Shown here: one piece after another, positions 37,793 to 50,012 of the stretch
How positions within the stretch are numbered: the first letter of the stretch is position 1
How the letters are laid out: each line of letters starts with the position of its first letter
NCBI GenBank assembly: GCA_033980235.1
Contig: CM067064.1
Span: 30,264,170-30,328,169 of the forward strand
Length of the DNA stretch: 64,000 nucleotides
Reading direction: 5' to 3'
From: Diadema setosum
Taxonomy: Eukaryota; Echinodermata; Echinoidea; Diadematoida; Diadematidae
Made by a program: the position numbers and the translations under genes
Notes under the pieces: generated by a model
Database searches by the model: none
The model's input: the letters and a program-made list of their open reading frames with translations, nothing else
What the model was told of the DNA's origin: nothing

Positions 37793-38874
37793 TCAGCGAA
37801 GCAATGGGTGACATACAGTGTATTCAAATTACTTTGTATATCCTGGTTATCTTGTACAAATATCCATCAATTTTGTTTTGTTTTGTTTTGTTTTTTGTTG
37901 ATAAGAGACATGAAGAAAGGAGTTTGCCCTTTGACATGTATGAAATAACTTGTAGATGCAAAAACATTACATGTTTTGATGCAAACACACACAAGAGCAT
38001 TTCTTATGCTTCTTTTGTGCATGTAATGTACAATGTAAAGCAAGAAAATTTTGCGGCATAAAATATTCACGACATTGGAGCCAGCGTCCTTTTTCGCTGC
38101 ATGAAATTTTTGTGAATTGCCACTGGCATTCAATGCATTTATGTGTAGACAGGAACTTTCATGTGCATTTTAATTTCAAGAATCTTGTCTCTTGCAAAAT
38201 TTGTGAAATTAAAATTTGTGTGAAAATTTCTTGTTTTACAGTATATTGTATGCTCTGTTGTAACTTGTATTGTCATGACCATTCTCTGTATAAACATCTT
38301 CATAGATTCCAAACTGTAATTAAAAAGCCCTTATTCAACAAGGTACAATATACGTTGATGACTTGGTATGTGTGATATTACTTGAACAAAATTGTGTCTG
38401 TTTATTCCAATTCTGATGTGCACTATTATTCTTTTTAACAAAAGGGAGAGGAAATGTGCATGAAAACTCACAGAACCTAACTCATCGATGCATCAAACAG
38501 TGTGTATATTTTACAATTATACTTCAAAGTATTTCATAAATGAGATCCCTTCTTTGCTTTGCTGGTTCTTGTGCTAACAGACAAATGATGTTATATCATG
38601 CAGTATATTATTACACACTTCAGAACAGTCTCAGCAAACATCTGCACACAATCAAATCAAACCATTTCAAGATTGAATAATTATTACCTGATTGTAATAT
38701 AAAGTGAACACAATTTGGTAAGGTCAATGACCTCATTGTAATGTGGTTTACCTGGATATCATGGTAACATAACATCTGACACTGGCAATGCATAATTCAA
38801 CCTAAATGAAGGGGTCTTATCTGTGATATCAAGACACTTGAGAGAAATTACAGTGTAGTACAACATAATTCACT

Positions 38875-38880
38875 TTTATT
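38875..38880 (-). terminator. Possible poly(A) signal for the 40854-44190 gene
   Basis: TTTATT on the plus strand reads AATAAA on the minus strand, 1.97 kb past the stop of the acidic-protein gene. I saw no nearer canonical signal, so 38870-40853 may be its long 3' UTR. No other gene was recognised in that stretch. Confidence 0.3.
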
Positions 38881-40853
38881 ATTTTATATATGGCACAATA
38901 CATGTATGTCCTTCAGAGGAATAAATGACAGGATAACATTATGCATGTATGGCATTTTTTTTTTTTCATTCACCGCAAAAGCTGGCGCATGTCTAGATGT
39001 ATGGATGTAAATATTACGCTTATCCACAAAGGAATTGTACAATTGTGCAGTGGAACCACATTAGAAAGAGGGCAGGTGTAACAAAACTATCTTGTAAGAA
39101 AATGATTGTGCAGGTCCCAACTCTTTATATTTCTTTGTTCTTGTACCCCAATACAGGTACAGTTGTATTATGATAAAAGGAGTATTACACAGTAATTGTC
39201 ATGGTTTTTAGGTCCTTGTGATAATGAGGTTTCCTAGTGCATACTTACCATACATTTTAATATGACAACAGTTGGGAAAGCAAAGATGGCAAACCGGTGC
39301 AATTTAATTCTAATGGTCTAATCTCTTTGTTGTTTAACAGTTTGACAGTTAACTTACAGGGTACCACTATATGACAGATATATGTGACAGATACATCAAT
39401 CACAGACACATATCAAAGCTATTTTTACCTCAAATATTCCTAAAAACTCCAGAGAAGGACAACACCGGGGAATCTTTGTCGGGTTTTCACTCCATATCGC
39501 TACATCACTCTCAAGATGCAAGTGATGTAGTGCAGAGCAATACAAAGCAGGGCTACAAACATCTGGTAAATCAGGGAGGTTCCAGAAAACACACAACGAG
39601 ATAAATAATACTTGGTGTATTAACATGCACTTCAACAAGTAAGAGTAATTTTCAAATTAAAGGTGGCTCTAATATTCTCCTGTTAGGACAAAAAAGAAGA
39701 AGTAAATACATTGTAGTAATTTTTCCAAAAAGCCTCTGGCAGAATCACAGAGACCTTGCAGCTCTAAAATTGCAGTGAGATCTGCATCTTGCTTCTCATG
39801 TTTTTACCTTACTCTAAGCTTCCTTTTCATTCAGTATTCACAATAACACGTACGATCCAACAGTTCCCCCCTCCCCCTACCTCACCAAAACAGTGTCACA
39901 GAATACACTACATGTACCCCTTTCTGAATGACCAGGACTATGTTGTTTCGGGAAAACCTTAAAATGTTCTTATTTCGTCCAATCTTCTCACACACCACAT
40001 GTCATCTTGCATCACAAAAGCAAAGCACTTGAGATGTCTCAATTTTTCAGTAGGCCTGAAACTGTGTGCTTTTTGGGTCACCAAGACCAATTTGGGACTC
40101 CTTTAGTGTATTCTGATAGAGTACAACCCTTTTACCATGTCACTATGAAGTTTGGAAGCTCAAAATAAAGTCGGGTAGTGTTTTCAACAGTTGGTACAAG
40201 TAAACCCAGTGGGTTTTTTTTTTTTTCTCTCTCTCTGTCTTACATAATTTGAAGTAGATATCTCATTGGTATGGTGACTACATGGCAACCTAGAGGTTTC
40301 ACTAGTAGCACCAGTACAGAAACATCTGGAAACAAGGTGGGTCTCAGTGGAGTCACAAGAGAATCAAACATATTCATTTTTTTTTTTTCAAGTCTCGGGA
40401 GGACTTGGGAAGACAGTGTACAACTCTACAGCATTTTACAGACTGCTACATATTTCTCCCTAAACTGCTTTAATACGCTTTGACAAGTCACAACACACAT
40501 CTGATATTTAGTTTTGTTTTGTTCCCCTGTCCATAAACCTTCTGTGCGAGACTTTAAATAGATAAAGCTTTCGTAGAATGTTTCCTGAAGGTGAAATCTA
40601 TTCAAATACAGGTTGAACATAATACCAAATAAAACAATCAGTTGCTGTGCTAGCATATGAGCCTTGTATAGATCCATGATATACATTTACCTACCAATTC
40701 ATTGGGAATATTTGCAAGAAGTCCGTAGCCATCATAAAGAATGCTTTGATGAATTTTAGAATGCTTGGAAGACTTAGTATGGATACAGTCTTGCTTTTGA
40801 CTTCAATCAGTACACAGTGGGGAGGAATTACTTGACTGGAAGATTGCAAAGGA

Positions 40854-41330
40854 CTATGTTCTCTCTTTGAGCGTTTGGTAAACATCCATCAGCATGTGCA
40901 ACTCCACCGCCGCCGACTCAATGTCTTGTACGCATCCATCGACCTCCACACGCTCTTCTTTGCTTCCATTTTCTCCTTCCTCCACCTCCTCCTCCTCCTC
41001 CCCCTCTCCTCCATCTTCCTGTTCCTCCCCAGACTCTTCGGAACAGATCATGTTCAGGAGAATCTCATCCTCCTCATCTTCCTCATCATCCTCTTTGTCC
41101 TGGCCATCATCACTTTCTTCATCCTCATTTTCTGCTTCGTCGTCATCATCATCATCATCATCATCGCTTTCCACCACCAGCATGTTCTCGTCCTCACTCT
41201 CTCCCTCATCTTCGCTCTCAAGAGAGTCGTCCAGGAGGCTTTCGTCATCAGGTGGCATCTGGGCTTTGGCCACTTGACCCTTCTTTGAAGTTCTTGAAGT
41301 GCGGCTTGGCTCCCTCATTTCTGCCTGTAG

Positions 41331-41373
<43 letters not shown>

Positions 41374-44190
41374 TAATATCAGATTTATTGCATTAGGTAT
41401 GTTGATTGACACACTACCAAAATATAAACATATCATATTTGATCAATAACAATAATAGAACAGACTAAGGAGCAAGTTATACAGAAGGAATTACCAGTAA
41501 ACATTAAAATCCTGGAAATGTGCATTCTTTTCTCCCCAACATAAACAGAGAGGCATTTGAATTTACATTTTGATATCTACATTGCATATAAACCTTTACT
41601 TCACAATTAAAGTTTTGCTGTTGTTGTTTTTAACAAATTATATGAAATATTTTATGACAAGACAAGTGGAACTTGAAAGCCATGTAAATACAAAAAGAAG
41701 AAAACAGTTTTACCAGGTTGTGCAGGGACCATGCCAAGAGCTCTTCATATTCTGTTTTCTCCATTTCAGCTGCCTTGTGGGTAAGAGTAGCAGTGCTTCG
41801 TTTGCAAACTCCAAGACGATGCAGAATTCCAACCATCTTGGGACATTGCAATCAGAAAGAAGAATAGAAATGGATTACGTGTGTCATACCCACTTTGTTC
41901 GTTTGTTTGTTTGTTGGTATTATTTTAAGCATGTACTAAAGGTTAGTTTCCTTGACAGTAGAAGTCAGGAAACAAACCAACATTATGTGAGTTTCAAAGA
42001 TGATACCATAGTCACAGCAATTACTGCAATTCAAAATAATTACACACTTGCATTCTTTACAAGTGTATGGAATCAAGCACCAAGGGTCCATGTCAGTTAC
42101 TGCAAAAATGTTTATAAAATAGGACTAGGGTGTGATTTGAACTGAAACCAGACATTTCCTAGTGTGCTGGTCACTAGGATATTCACATGAAATTTATAAG
42201 CAACTAGGAAAGCTACCAAAAGAGCACTAATGACCTTCTGCCATTTCACAGATTTCTCGAATCAGGGATGCCAACCATGTAAACAGTATTGCATTATTTT
42301 GATGACTGAAAAGGCATATTATTTGGTGAAAAAACAAACAGAATTTTATCTTTCCTGCAGCAGACATGTGGGAAAAACAGAATTTTCCACGAAACTTGCA
42401 CTATTTTGGCTCTATCTACATGCATATATCTACCTCTATCTATCTATCTACAATGTGTATCTATCTAGCTATATGTACTCATCTATCTCTCTATATCTAT
42501 CTATCTATCTATCTCTCGATCTGTCTGAGAGACTCACCTTCTCATGATTTCCGTAGCGCTGCAAGAGAAGGGATAGAATGTGCATGACACCACCAAATTT
42601 TCTCTCTCGCCTCGTGAACAAGGGCAGGAGCATCATGAGCCCTAGGCGCGGCCGGATCATCTGTTTCCTATTTGCAGCACTGGGAAAAGACAAATGATGA
42701 TAGAAGATCTATCAAAAGCTTTGCTTTTACAAGGGACATTTTAAACAAAAAAGAACATTCAGAAATGATTTTCTGCATTAAAAACAAAAAATATATTGTA
42801 CATCCTGATTTTCATCTGTACTCATTTTTTATTTATCCAACAATTTGCTTTTAATCATCTGCATCAAGGTTCGATCTCATGTGGCAACATTCAACCACAC
42901 ACAAAAGCATAACCAAGCTGGTGGTCAAATTTTGGACAGTGTTATGGTTGAATTATGGGCAGCTTGCTATATAAACAATATCTGTTGATACACATAAATG
43001 TAAGGCATGTATTTGAGAGTTTACAGAGTAAGAATCACAGTATTGTGAAAAAGATTCATTTCAAATTCTAATTCTACATCAGTAGGGATAATAAGACACA
43101 GTGACACTAACAGTTAGTAAACCATAAAAACAAGAGCATTCCAGTGAGTTACATTTGTATTGCACTGAGTGGTGATCTTTAATATTGAAGCTGAAATTGA
43201 CTATCCGATTTGAGGCATTTTCATGTGAGTGATCTGATTGATACATGTTGGAATACATTCTGCGTAATTTTGATGAAAAATGGTTTTGACAGAATGTGAG
43301 ATAGTAGCTTGGATACAAAACTGCATCAGTGCCAATTCGATATGGATCTACAATATGTAGACTGCTAATATAACTGGCTGTAGAACTCTGGCTGCTGACC
43401 TTGATTGCACCAAATCAACACCCTTCCTGATGTCCAAGGCAGCGTAACACGCAGAATAGAATATGGGCATCTTGCTCTCCATGCCCTTCAGTATCCTTTG
43501 CCAGGAAAACAACTTGTCCCTTTGAGGCTCCTGTGAGATGCCGTCGGCAGTCTTGCAATAGTAGAACACTTCCTTTCGTACCTCCTTCTCCAGCACCCCT
43601 CGGAGTGCCCGCTTTGCTCGCTCGGACCCCGCTATGATCGTGCTTATGGCCTTGTGGTACCTGTACTGCAAAAGGTAAGCTATGGCCCGCTTCATAAAAT
43701 TGTTGTGGCCACCATTTTTGCACAGCACAGCGACAGTGGGTGCAAGCTTCAAACGTTTGCGACCGACTTGTTCCCCATCGCCACCACTGTCACTCATCAA
43801 ATTCTGGACCTCTCCCAGTTTCCTTTTATTGCTTTTGAAATTGAGCGCAACTTCAGATTGTTTTGACTTTTTTGTCTTCCTCCGAGACTTGGATTTCAAC
43901 AGCTGCTTACCATGAGGGCCCTGACTGATCCTGTTCGTCCACTCAATCTCCGTCTTCAACAGTTGCTCGCGTCTCCGAAGCGTTGTCCTCAGCAGTCGAA
44001 AACAGGAATCGCACACATGGGCGCCCTCCCGAAACTTCGGCCGAAAGTCTGGCAGCGCCTTGGCGAGAGCCGCTGCGACGTCCGTGTCAAAACTGGGCCC
44101 GAGCTGAGACTTTAGCGAATAGCGCTTGTATCCTTTCTTCTTCGCCTGAAACTTTTGGCCACAAACGACACATTTCCCGTGCTTACCCAT
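40854..44190 (-). CDS. Uncharacterised protein with N-terminal ZAD-like zinc finger and acidic C-terminus
   Basis: Four exons join in frame with GT-AG sites: 44190-43400, 42679-42538, 41836-41714, 41324-40854 (stop TAG 40854-40856), 508 aa. Cys7, Cys10, Cys60 and Cys63 form C-X2-C-X49-C-X2-C, the spacing of zinc-finger-associated (ZAD-like) modules. A lysine/arginine-rich segment (about 100-135) looks like a nuclear localisation signal. Residues about 263-352, encoded by the two small exons, form a helical basic region with GGVMHILSLLLQRYGNHEK and MVGILHRLGVCKRSTATLTH, which recalls families of unnamed invertebrate proteins that carry a similar finger. Residues about 375-470 are almost all Asp/Glu with nine consecutive Asp. 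Nuclear or chromatin function is inferred only from the finger, basic segment and acidic tail. The longer frame upstream of the ATG uses non-ATG codons. Confidence 0.75.
41334..41370. repeat. CA dinucleotide microsatellite
   Basis: About 18 AC units. On the minus strand they lie just upstream of the acceptor of the last coding exon of the acidic-protein gene, separated from the AG by about ten bases, so this intron's pyrimidine tract is largely a GT repeat. Confidence 0.9.
42425..42526. repeat. CTAT tetranucleotide microsatellite
   Basis: Interrupted CTAT/CTCT repeats ending 11 bases before the donor of exon 2 of the acidic-protein gene. Confidence 0.85.
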
Positions 44191-44864
44191 GCTGTCAATG
44201 CTCAATTTTGAGCTTTTTAATAATGCTGCAACCTAGTTTTCAGACTGCTTTCGCTAGTGTCTTTCCTCTCTCCTCCCTACAGAGCGGTCAAGCTACCCAT
44301 GCACGGCTTCATTTTTGTAAACAATTTTCGCTGCTGGTACCTTGCTATCTCCTCCTACTGACCTAAAGCGCCGACTTACTACTCCATATCACAGCGAAAA
44401 GTCAGGAATATGACCTCGAACAGTTCGCTCTCTCTGTGAAGCTGCCTACATTATCGGCGGCTATGTTAGTGTTCCCCCCTCCGGCAAAAAAAAAAAAAAA
44501 AAAAAAAAAGAGAAAGAGAGAGATACAAAAGACGTAATACAGAAAGAAATAAAAAACGGCAGAAAGAAATTAGCTACTCTAATGCTCGCTTCTTTACTGG
44601 CAGTCATATTCATTGAGACTATTCTGAACGACTGGCGAGATGAATCACATCTATATACCACGCGTACATGCACTGGCCCTTTACTTTATCATTTGAAGCT
44701 TTTAAATGTATAAATTATATTAATAGATATAATATTGCGATTTTTCTGTACAGCTGTATATGTGTTCAAAAGGTTTATTGCTCTCTAATATTTCTTCTTT
44801 TTTATTTTTATTGAATAGTAATGTTTATGTTTATGTAGTATACCCGGTAACACCAGTGATGTTA

Positions 44865-45372
44865 ATGATTATCATTTATGCTATGTGAGAAAAAATATAT
44901 CTAAGAATACAGTTTTTCATAAAGGTCCATTAATATGGACCGAGATACCAGTTGAATATGAAACCGTCATTAAACAGTTTTAAAAGGAATTATAAATTTT
45001 TACTTTTGAATTCATATACTCATCTAGAATGATTATATCAATTGTACTAAAAAATATCTTTTGATCTGTTCTTTTATTCTGTCCTTTTCTTTTCCTCTTT
45101 TGTTTTTTCTATACTCCCGATATATTGTACACAGTTTTTATGTTTTATAGGGGTCAGCGATTTACAAGGCTTATTGCTCTTCTCTGTTGACCCCCCCCCC
45201 CCCCCATTCACATGAATTTATGCATCAGTTTTTGTTCTTGTTGTTGTTTTGTGTATGTGTGTGTATTTCTTTTGATATTCTTATATTTGTATCTAGTTGT
45301 TTTCAGTGTATGAATTATTGCTTGGTGATTTTATGTCGAATGGAAATAAACTTGAATTGAATTGAATTGAAT
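44865..45372 (+). pseudogene. 5'-truncated LINE: reverse-transcriptase end, 3' UTR and TTGAA tail
   Basis: One frame at 44865-45010 resembles the C-terminal end of LINE reverse transcriptases (GPLIWTEIP near 44932), broken by a stop and frame changes. A 3' UTR follows and ends GGAAATAAACTTGAATTGAA, then TTGAA repeats to 45372. Tandem short tails of this kind are typical of CR1/L2/Rex-type LINEs. It is a dead, 5'-truncated insertion. A poly-A run at 44486-44509 lies upstream and is separate. Confidence 0.65.
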
Positions 45373-45418
45373 CATGCTGGCTGGGAGAGAAAAGAAAATA
45401 CAAATCAAATATTTTAAG

Positions 45419-45573
45419 CAGTGGCGGATCCAGAGGGGGCGCACCGGGCTCGTGCCCCCTCTTTTTTTTTTTTCTCTAACATATACTTTTTTTTTCTTTG
45501 TTAAAACAGAAGAATTCAAAGAAAAAATGGGGAGGGGCGCCACCCCTTTACAGAATACCCGGATCCGCCCCTG
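45419..45573. mobile_element. MITE with GGCGGATCC ends
   Basis: 155 bp starting CAGTGGCGGATCCAGAGGGG and ending CCCGGATCCGCCCCTG, an imperfect inverted pair, with a T-rich core. This end type is familiar from many animal genomes. It sits 47 bp after the LINE tail. Confidence 0.75.
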
Positions 45574-47112
45574 TGTAGTATTAACTTCCAGGGTAACTGA
45601 ACAAAAAACAATCTCTAACTAAAGTCGTATTGGTTTGTATTGCCTTTAAGTGAAAAGTGAACTACTAGTTAGGAAGACAATTATTATTGTCACATTTATA
45701 GGTCCAAATATTTTGAATAACCTATCTGCAATGGCTTGGCCACATTATATTCTCAACATGCAAACACAACAAGGGAAATTAGAAAAGTAGAAGCAGAAGA
45801 AGAAGATAACACAAACTTTTAGGGCCTACTAGTATGTGATTTGATTAAACATGACTCAAGGCAGTCAGTGTGTATCGTTGTTGGTTTTAATTGAAATGTT
45901 TGATATACAGATATGTACTGGCCGTGTTTGTGAGGATAACATAATAACAATTCAATAATAGTACATAAGTCTGTACATTACAAGTTTCGTGTAAGGGATG
46001 GTATAGTACTGCCTGGATGTGAGGCCGGAAGTAGGCTTTTAGACCAATTTATGAAATAATACAGAGTATACCATTCTAAGAGAAATCCAAAGTTTTATAG
46101 ATGAAAATCGTTTTTTGAATGACTGAGACTTCCAAAAAAAAAGTAAAACAAAGCGATCTTAATAAAAGTTGGGTCCTGTATTAGGAATGCTCTATTTTGG
46201 ATATCTCAGCCATAAAACCAAGTTTCATCAAACAAAATGAATTGAATCCCTCTTGGAATTATGCTCTTTTATCTTTCATAAGAGGTTTCTTGTTATATCA
46301 CCAAAATCAGTTAGAAACCTGAAGTTAGGTCTCAACTAAAACTATACGATCCCTTTCATAGTCCATATTTGCAATTTTTTATACGTTTTGGGGGTACTTG
46401 TATTCCCATGAATCCATAGTTTAAGTTTAATCACATTTCGATTTCCATCCTTAGCCATGAAATGACCCGTAGGCTATACTAACAAGCTGTTTCTTTTTAG
46501 CTAAAAACAGTTTAAAAAAAGAAATGCATTTACTGCACTCAAGCTAGCACGCAGAGTTGGCACATATCTATGAAAAAAAAAAAACAGAAAAAGTTTATTT
46601 CGGAGGAAACAGGGGTCCCCTGGGTACACTGCTCATCCTGGGTAATACTGTAGATCTAAGCTAGTACATGTATAGTGTCGATCTTTCTCTGAAGGGCTGC
46701 CTCGACTAGGGGCGAGTTTGCATTTACCAGTTTCTGCTCCACGACTAGACTGTATGTACGGCGCGTTATTGCACACAGGGCTAGGGTGAACCTAAACGAT
46801 AGGAGCTAGGAGCCACTGACTGGCACTCATCACTACACTGCACTGCTCATTGTCACTCTGGCATGCTATTTTGTACGTCTGGATTTGAGCAGTTGGGAGA
46901 TGATCATCTGATTAATTCTAGGAGCACATGATTTAAGGTATGTGACGTCTAGAATAGGTTTAAACCGTGATCCCATGCAGACTCAACCAGCAGAGTGGTA
47001 CTGCTACTGGTAGATTGCTGTGTCCAATTGAAGTTGCTATGCTATGAATGATCGTTATTTATACTAGATAACTAGTGACAGAGTACTCTGTGGTTTGTTT
47101 AAAGTGTATCGT
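45574..47112. other. Gene-free stretch
   Basis: No gene or clear repeat boundary seen in about 1.5 kb. Sequence is AT-rich to about 46600 and then more balanced with short CTGCTGGTAG-type motifs. Confidence 0.5.
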
Positions 47113-47146
47113 TACCCCATCGTTATTTACTGTGCTGTTAGCTACA

Positions 47147-47241
47147 CGCAGCCGCTGTAGAGACAGCGGCTGCACCTCTATTCCTTCGCAGACGTTGTCA
47201 TTTTTCAGTGTGGTTGTGCGACTCCTTCATGAATATCTTTA
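47147..47241. repeat. Foldback arm P (pairs with 48257-48350)
   Basis: About 95 bp that recurs as a near-perfect reverse complement at 48257-48350 (shared core GACAACGTCTGCGAAGGAAT). Its outer end is itself a hairpin, CAGCCGCTGT...ACAGCGGCTG. Part of a 2.4-kb nested inverted/direct repeat cluster. Confidence 0.85.
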
Positions 47242-47243
47242 TT

Positions 47244-47530
47244 AATCGTGGAAAACTAAAATACAAGGAATTATCGTAATCTATGATAATCATTCAATAA
47301 TCGGTATGCAATTTTTTGTTTAATTACGTCAAAAACTCACCGAAATCTGTGACTGAAATCAGGTCTGTAAACGTCCTTATTGCTTCACTCCTCATCAGCG
47401 TGTTATTTGAATGGCATTCACTCTCGTATACTACAACGTACAACGTAGGTAGTCGAAGGTAATCGCATACCGATTATTGAATGATTATCATAGATTACGA
47501 TAATTCCTTGTATTTTAGTTTTCCATGACT
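47244..47530. mobile_element. Foldback element Q with 69-bp inverted arms
   Basis: Arms 47244-47312 and 47462-47530 are reverse complements with only a few mismatches (core AAATACAAGGAATTATCGTA). The 149-bp loop contains, at 47361-47436, an inverted copy of the sequence at 49490-49567 just downstream of the CRE/ETS box of the MED7 promoter. Foldback elements with captured host sequence have this shape. Confidence 0.8.
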
Positions 47531-47540
47531 ATTCTAAATA

Positions 47541-48250
47541 TAGCCTGACCAGACGCTGTTAATACGCTACGCGAATACAGCGTCTGACCAGCGAGCGGGC
47601 ACCTTCAAAGTGGAACAACTACAAAACTTATGAAAATTTATACGTTCTTTATAAACAATGTACACGTTACCAAACGTTACTCACCTTAAGTGCATGCTTG
47701 TATTACAGAAGGTTCGTAAGTCCATTGAGAGCCCTCGTGATAAGTCCTGTGGAACCAAAAAATGATACTTTCTGGCGGATTCCCTAACACCGTCGCGGTT
47801 CATCGTTGCAGAATTCAAAATGGCGCCTTGATCTCTGCGGAAATCTTTTGCGTGCGTGCGATGCGCTGCTTGAGTGTTGGTGTAGCAGCACGGTCGACAG
47901 CGCGACCTTTTGAAAGGGCATTCAGATCATGTGACCTCCCGAATATTGGAAATGGCCTGGCGTGAAAGACGATGTACCGTTCGTGAACCGTTCACACATG
48001 CTGCATATAACCATCAATTTAGGTAAGTTATTGAATCTAAATTTCAATACTCATAGCATAGATATGAAGTCTCATTATCATTTTGTTCGTCAGATGAGTT
48101 TGAAGTGGCAAAAAAATGATCTAAAGTATCAAAATTCAATCCGATCGCATGCGATCGTTGGACCCTCTTCGTGTTTGGAGCTTCGTTGGCACAGCCCTGT
48201 CGCGCTACGTACACCTTGTATGTACAGCGGCGACTGGGCTGTGTATAGTT
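47541..48250. repeat. Direct repeat A of the foldback cluster
   Basis: About 710 bp repeated in the same orientation at 48394-49038, with differences that are mostly small deletions. Both begin with a hairpin (CAGACGCTGT...ACAGCGTCTG), contain AAAATGGCGCC and a donor-like TTTAG|GTAAGTTA, and end with CAGCCCTGTCGC...GCGACTGGGCTG. The arrangement looks like a duplicated promoter plus leader exon, but no downstream coding exon was found. Confidence 0.8.
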
Positions 48251-48256
48251 ATTCTA

Positions 48257-48350
48257 AATAAAGATATTCATGAAGGAGTCGCACAACCACACTGAAAAAT
48301 GACAACGTCTGCGAAGGAATACAGGTGCAGCCGCGTCGCTTCGCGACAGC
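48257..48350. repeat. Foldback arm P' (reverse complement of 47147-47241)
   Basis: Lies between direct repeats A and B. After the shared arm it carries a second CG-rich hairpin (GCCGCGTCGCTTCGCGACAG). Confidence 0.85.
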
Positions 48351-48393
48351 GGCTGCGTGTAGTTACTGTGCTGTTAGCTGTTGCGTTGGCCTA

Positions 48394-49038
48394 GCCCGAC
48401 CAGACGCTGTTAATACGCTACGCGAATACAGCGTCTGACCAGCGAGCGGGCACCTTCAAAGTGGGGAACCACAACACAACTACAAAACTTATGAAAATTT
48501 ACACGTTCTTTATAAACTTCAATCCGAAGTGCATGCTTGTATTAGAGAAGGTTCGTAAGTCCATTGAGAGCCCTCGTGATAAGTCCGTGGAACCCAAAAA
48601 TGATACTTTCTGGCGGATTCCCTAACACCGTCGGGGTTCATCGTTGCAGAATTCAAAATGGCGCCTTGATCTCTTGATCTTTTGCGTGCGTGCGATGCGC
48701 TGCGCTTGAGTGTTGGTGTAGCAGCACGGTCGACAGCGCGACCTTTTGAAAGGGCATTCAGAAGACGATGTACCGTTCGTGAACTGTTCACACATGCTGC
48801 ATATAACCATCATTTTAGGTAAGTTATTAAATCTAAATTTCAATATTCATAGCATAGATATGAAGTCTCATTATCATTTTGTTCGTCAGATGAGTTTGAA
48901 GTGACAAAAAAATGATCTAAAGTATTAAAATTCAATCCGATCGCATGCGATCGTTGGACCCTCTTCGTGTTTGGAGCTTCGCTGGTACAGCCCTGTCGCG
49001 CTACGTATGTACAGCGGCGACTGGGCTGTGTATAGTTA
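48394..49038. repeat. Direct repeat B of the foldback cluster
   Basis: About 645 bp, second copy of 47541-48250. It lacks the TCATGTGACCTCCCG segment of copy A and several short stretches. It is followed at 49040-49082 by another hairpin (CAGACCGCTGTG...CACAGCAGTCTG). Confidence 0.8.
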
Positions 49039-49454
49039 GCGTTGGCCTGACCAGACCGCTGTGCAAAGCACAGCAGTCTGACATGTACTAGTGTTTAAAC
49101 GTTGTAAACGACCGTCGCTTTTGACGGCAAGACCACAAAAAATGTCTTTTATTTTGTTTGATTTTAACAGTAATACTATACCACCCACCTATATCGTATT
49201 TTGCTGATATGGTTGAGTTGAATTTGGTGTTTTGTTGGTATCCAAACCCTAGGCTTATTGTTGAATTTTTCGGAGTAGGCAATAGGTCCTAACATTAGAT
49301 TGTGCGATGATTCACAAAATCAACGAACTACCACGAACGCTCAACCCGAGGTACACGTGTACCGTGGTAGCATTTTACGTACGCCCGTGCGTTTTGTGTG
49401 TTATGTAAAGCTTGTCGTCTTCTACGTACATGTATTTCCACGCGTGCTGCTCTC

Positions 49455-49607
49455 ATGATTTGACGTCACTTCCGCTCCGACTAGCTACCTTGTAGTATAG
49501 GAGAGTGATTGCCATTCAATAACACGCAGAAGATGAGGAGTGAAGCAATACGGACGCTTACAGACCTTACTAACCTCTTACTAAACTTGGCGGAGGTAAT
49601 AAATTTA
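49455..49607 (+). promoter_or_regulatory. MED7: Probable MED7 promoter and non-coding first exon
   Basis: TGACGTCA (CRE, 49461-49468) overlaps ACTTCCG, an inverted ETS core. A donor-like GGAG|GTAATA is at 49596, and the MED7 coding exon is preceded by acceptor CCACTTAG ending at 50007, so a spliced leader is expected. Closely spaced CRE and ETS sites are common in housekeeping promoters. Part of this leader (49490-49567) has an inverted copy at 47361-47436. Confidence 0.5.
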
Positions 49608-49663
49608 GAGATTACCTTTGCCTATCATCATATCACCATCAAATGCTCAGACTATTTAGTGTA

Positions 49664-49840
49664 CAGTGCACTCCCGTTGTGACTTTACGAACATGGTTAT
49701 AAAGAAATTCCAGTTGCAACAAAATAAAAATCCAGGTCTCAAAATTATCGGCTCTATGTTTTTTATTGTTTCTTTGTTTGGTTTAACGAAATTTTGATAT
49801 AGTAAAAGAAAACTGCCAGTCCCAAGGACTTCATTGCTGA
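49664..49840. mobile_element. Degenerate pogo/Tigger-like MITE (probable MED7 leader intron)
   Basis: Starts CAGTGCACTCCCGTTGTGAC after TA and keeps GGTTATAA and GAAAACTGCCAGTCCC blocks, in the order of the element at 56179-56691. Most of the interior is deleted and the right end is decayed. Confidence 0.65.
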
Positions 49841-50012
49841 ACATGTTCCCAAACAAAAAGTTTTAATGAATTTTACTGCAGTCTGTATATTGGATCAGGG
49901 AAAGTATTGACATCGACTTTGTTGTTAGTTGTTGTTTTAGAATAGTGCTGTTCCTTTTGGATAACCTTACAGTTGTTTCCATTCTCACATTGTATTTCTC
50001 CACTTAGACAAC

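Larger units (their letters stand above)
35638..38870. other. Spacer downstream of CHMP6
   Basis: No gene recognised in 3.2 kb. It contains the piggyBac-like MITE, the MITE at 37663, a GAT/GAG simple repeat near 37250-37285, a C run at 37500 and a decayed CTGTAAA-type element at about 38049-38242. Confidence 0.6.

Noticed and set aside
40875..41288. Two long plus-strand frames (127 and 137 codons) over the acidic exon
   Set aside because: They are antisense shadows of the Asp/Glu-rich coding exon (Ser- and Leu/Ile-rich strings from GAT/GAG codons).
41570..42145. 191-codon plus-strand frame
   Set aside because: It overlaps coding exon 3 of the minus-strand gene and intron sequence, has no domain and no splice or promoter context.
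42868..42885. GGTTCGATC, like a tRNA T-arm
   Set aside because: No acceptor stem, A box or anticodon arm could be folded around it; no tRNA found in the window.
47762..48261. 67- and 99-codon frames in direct repeat A (and minus-strand partners in B)
   Set aside because: The frames are not shared between the two repeat copies, so they are not maintained by selection.
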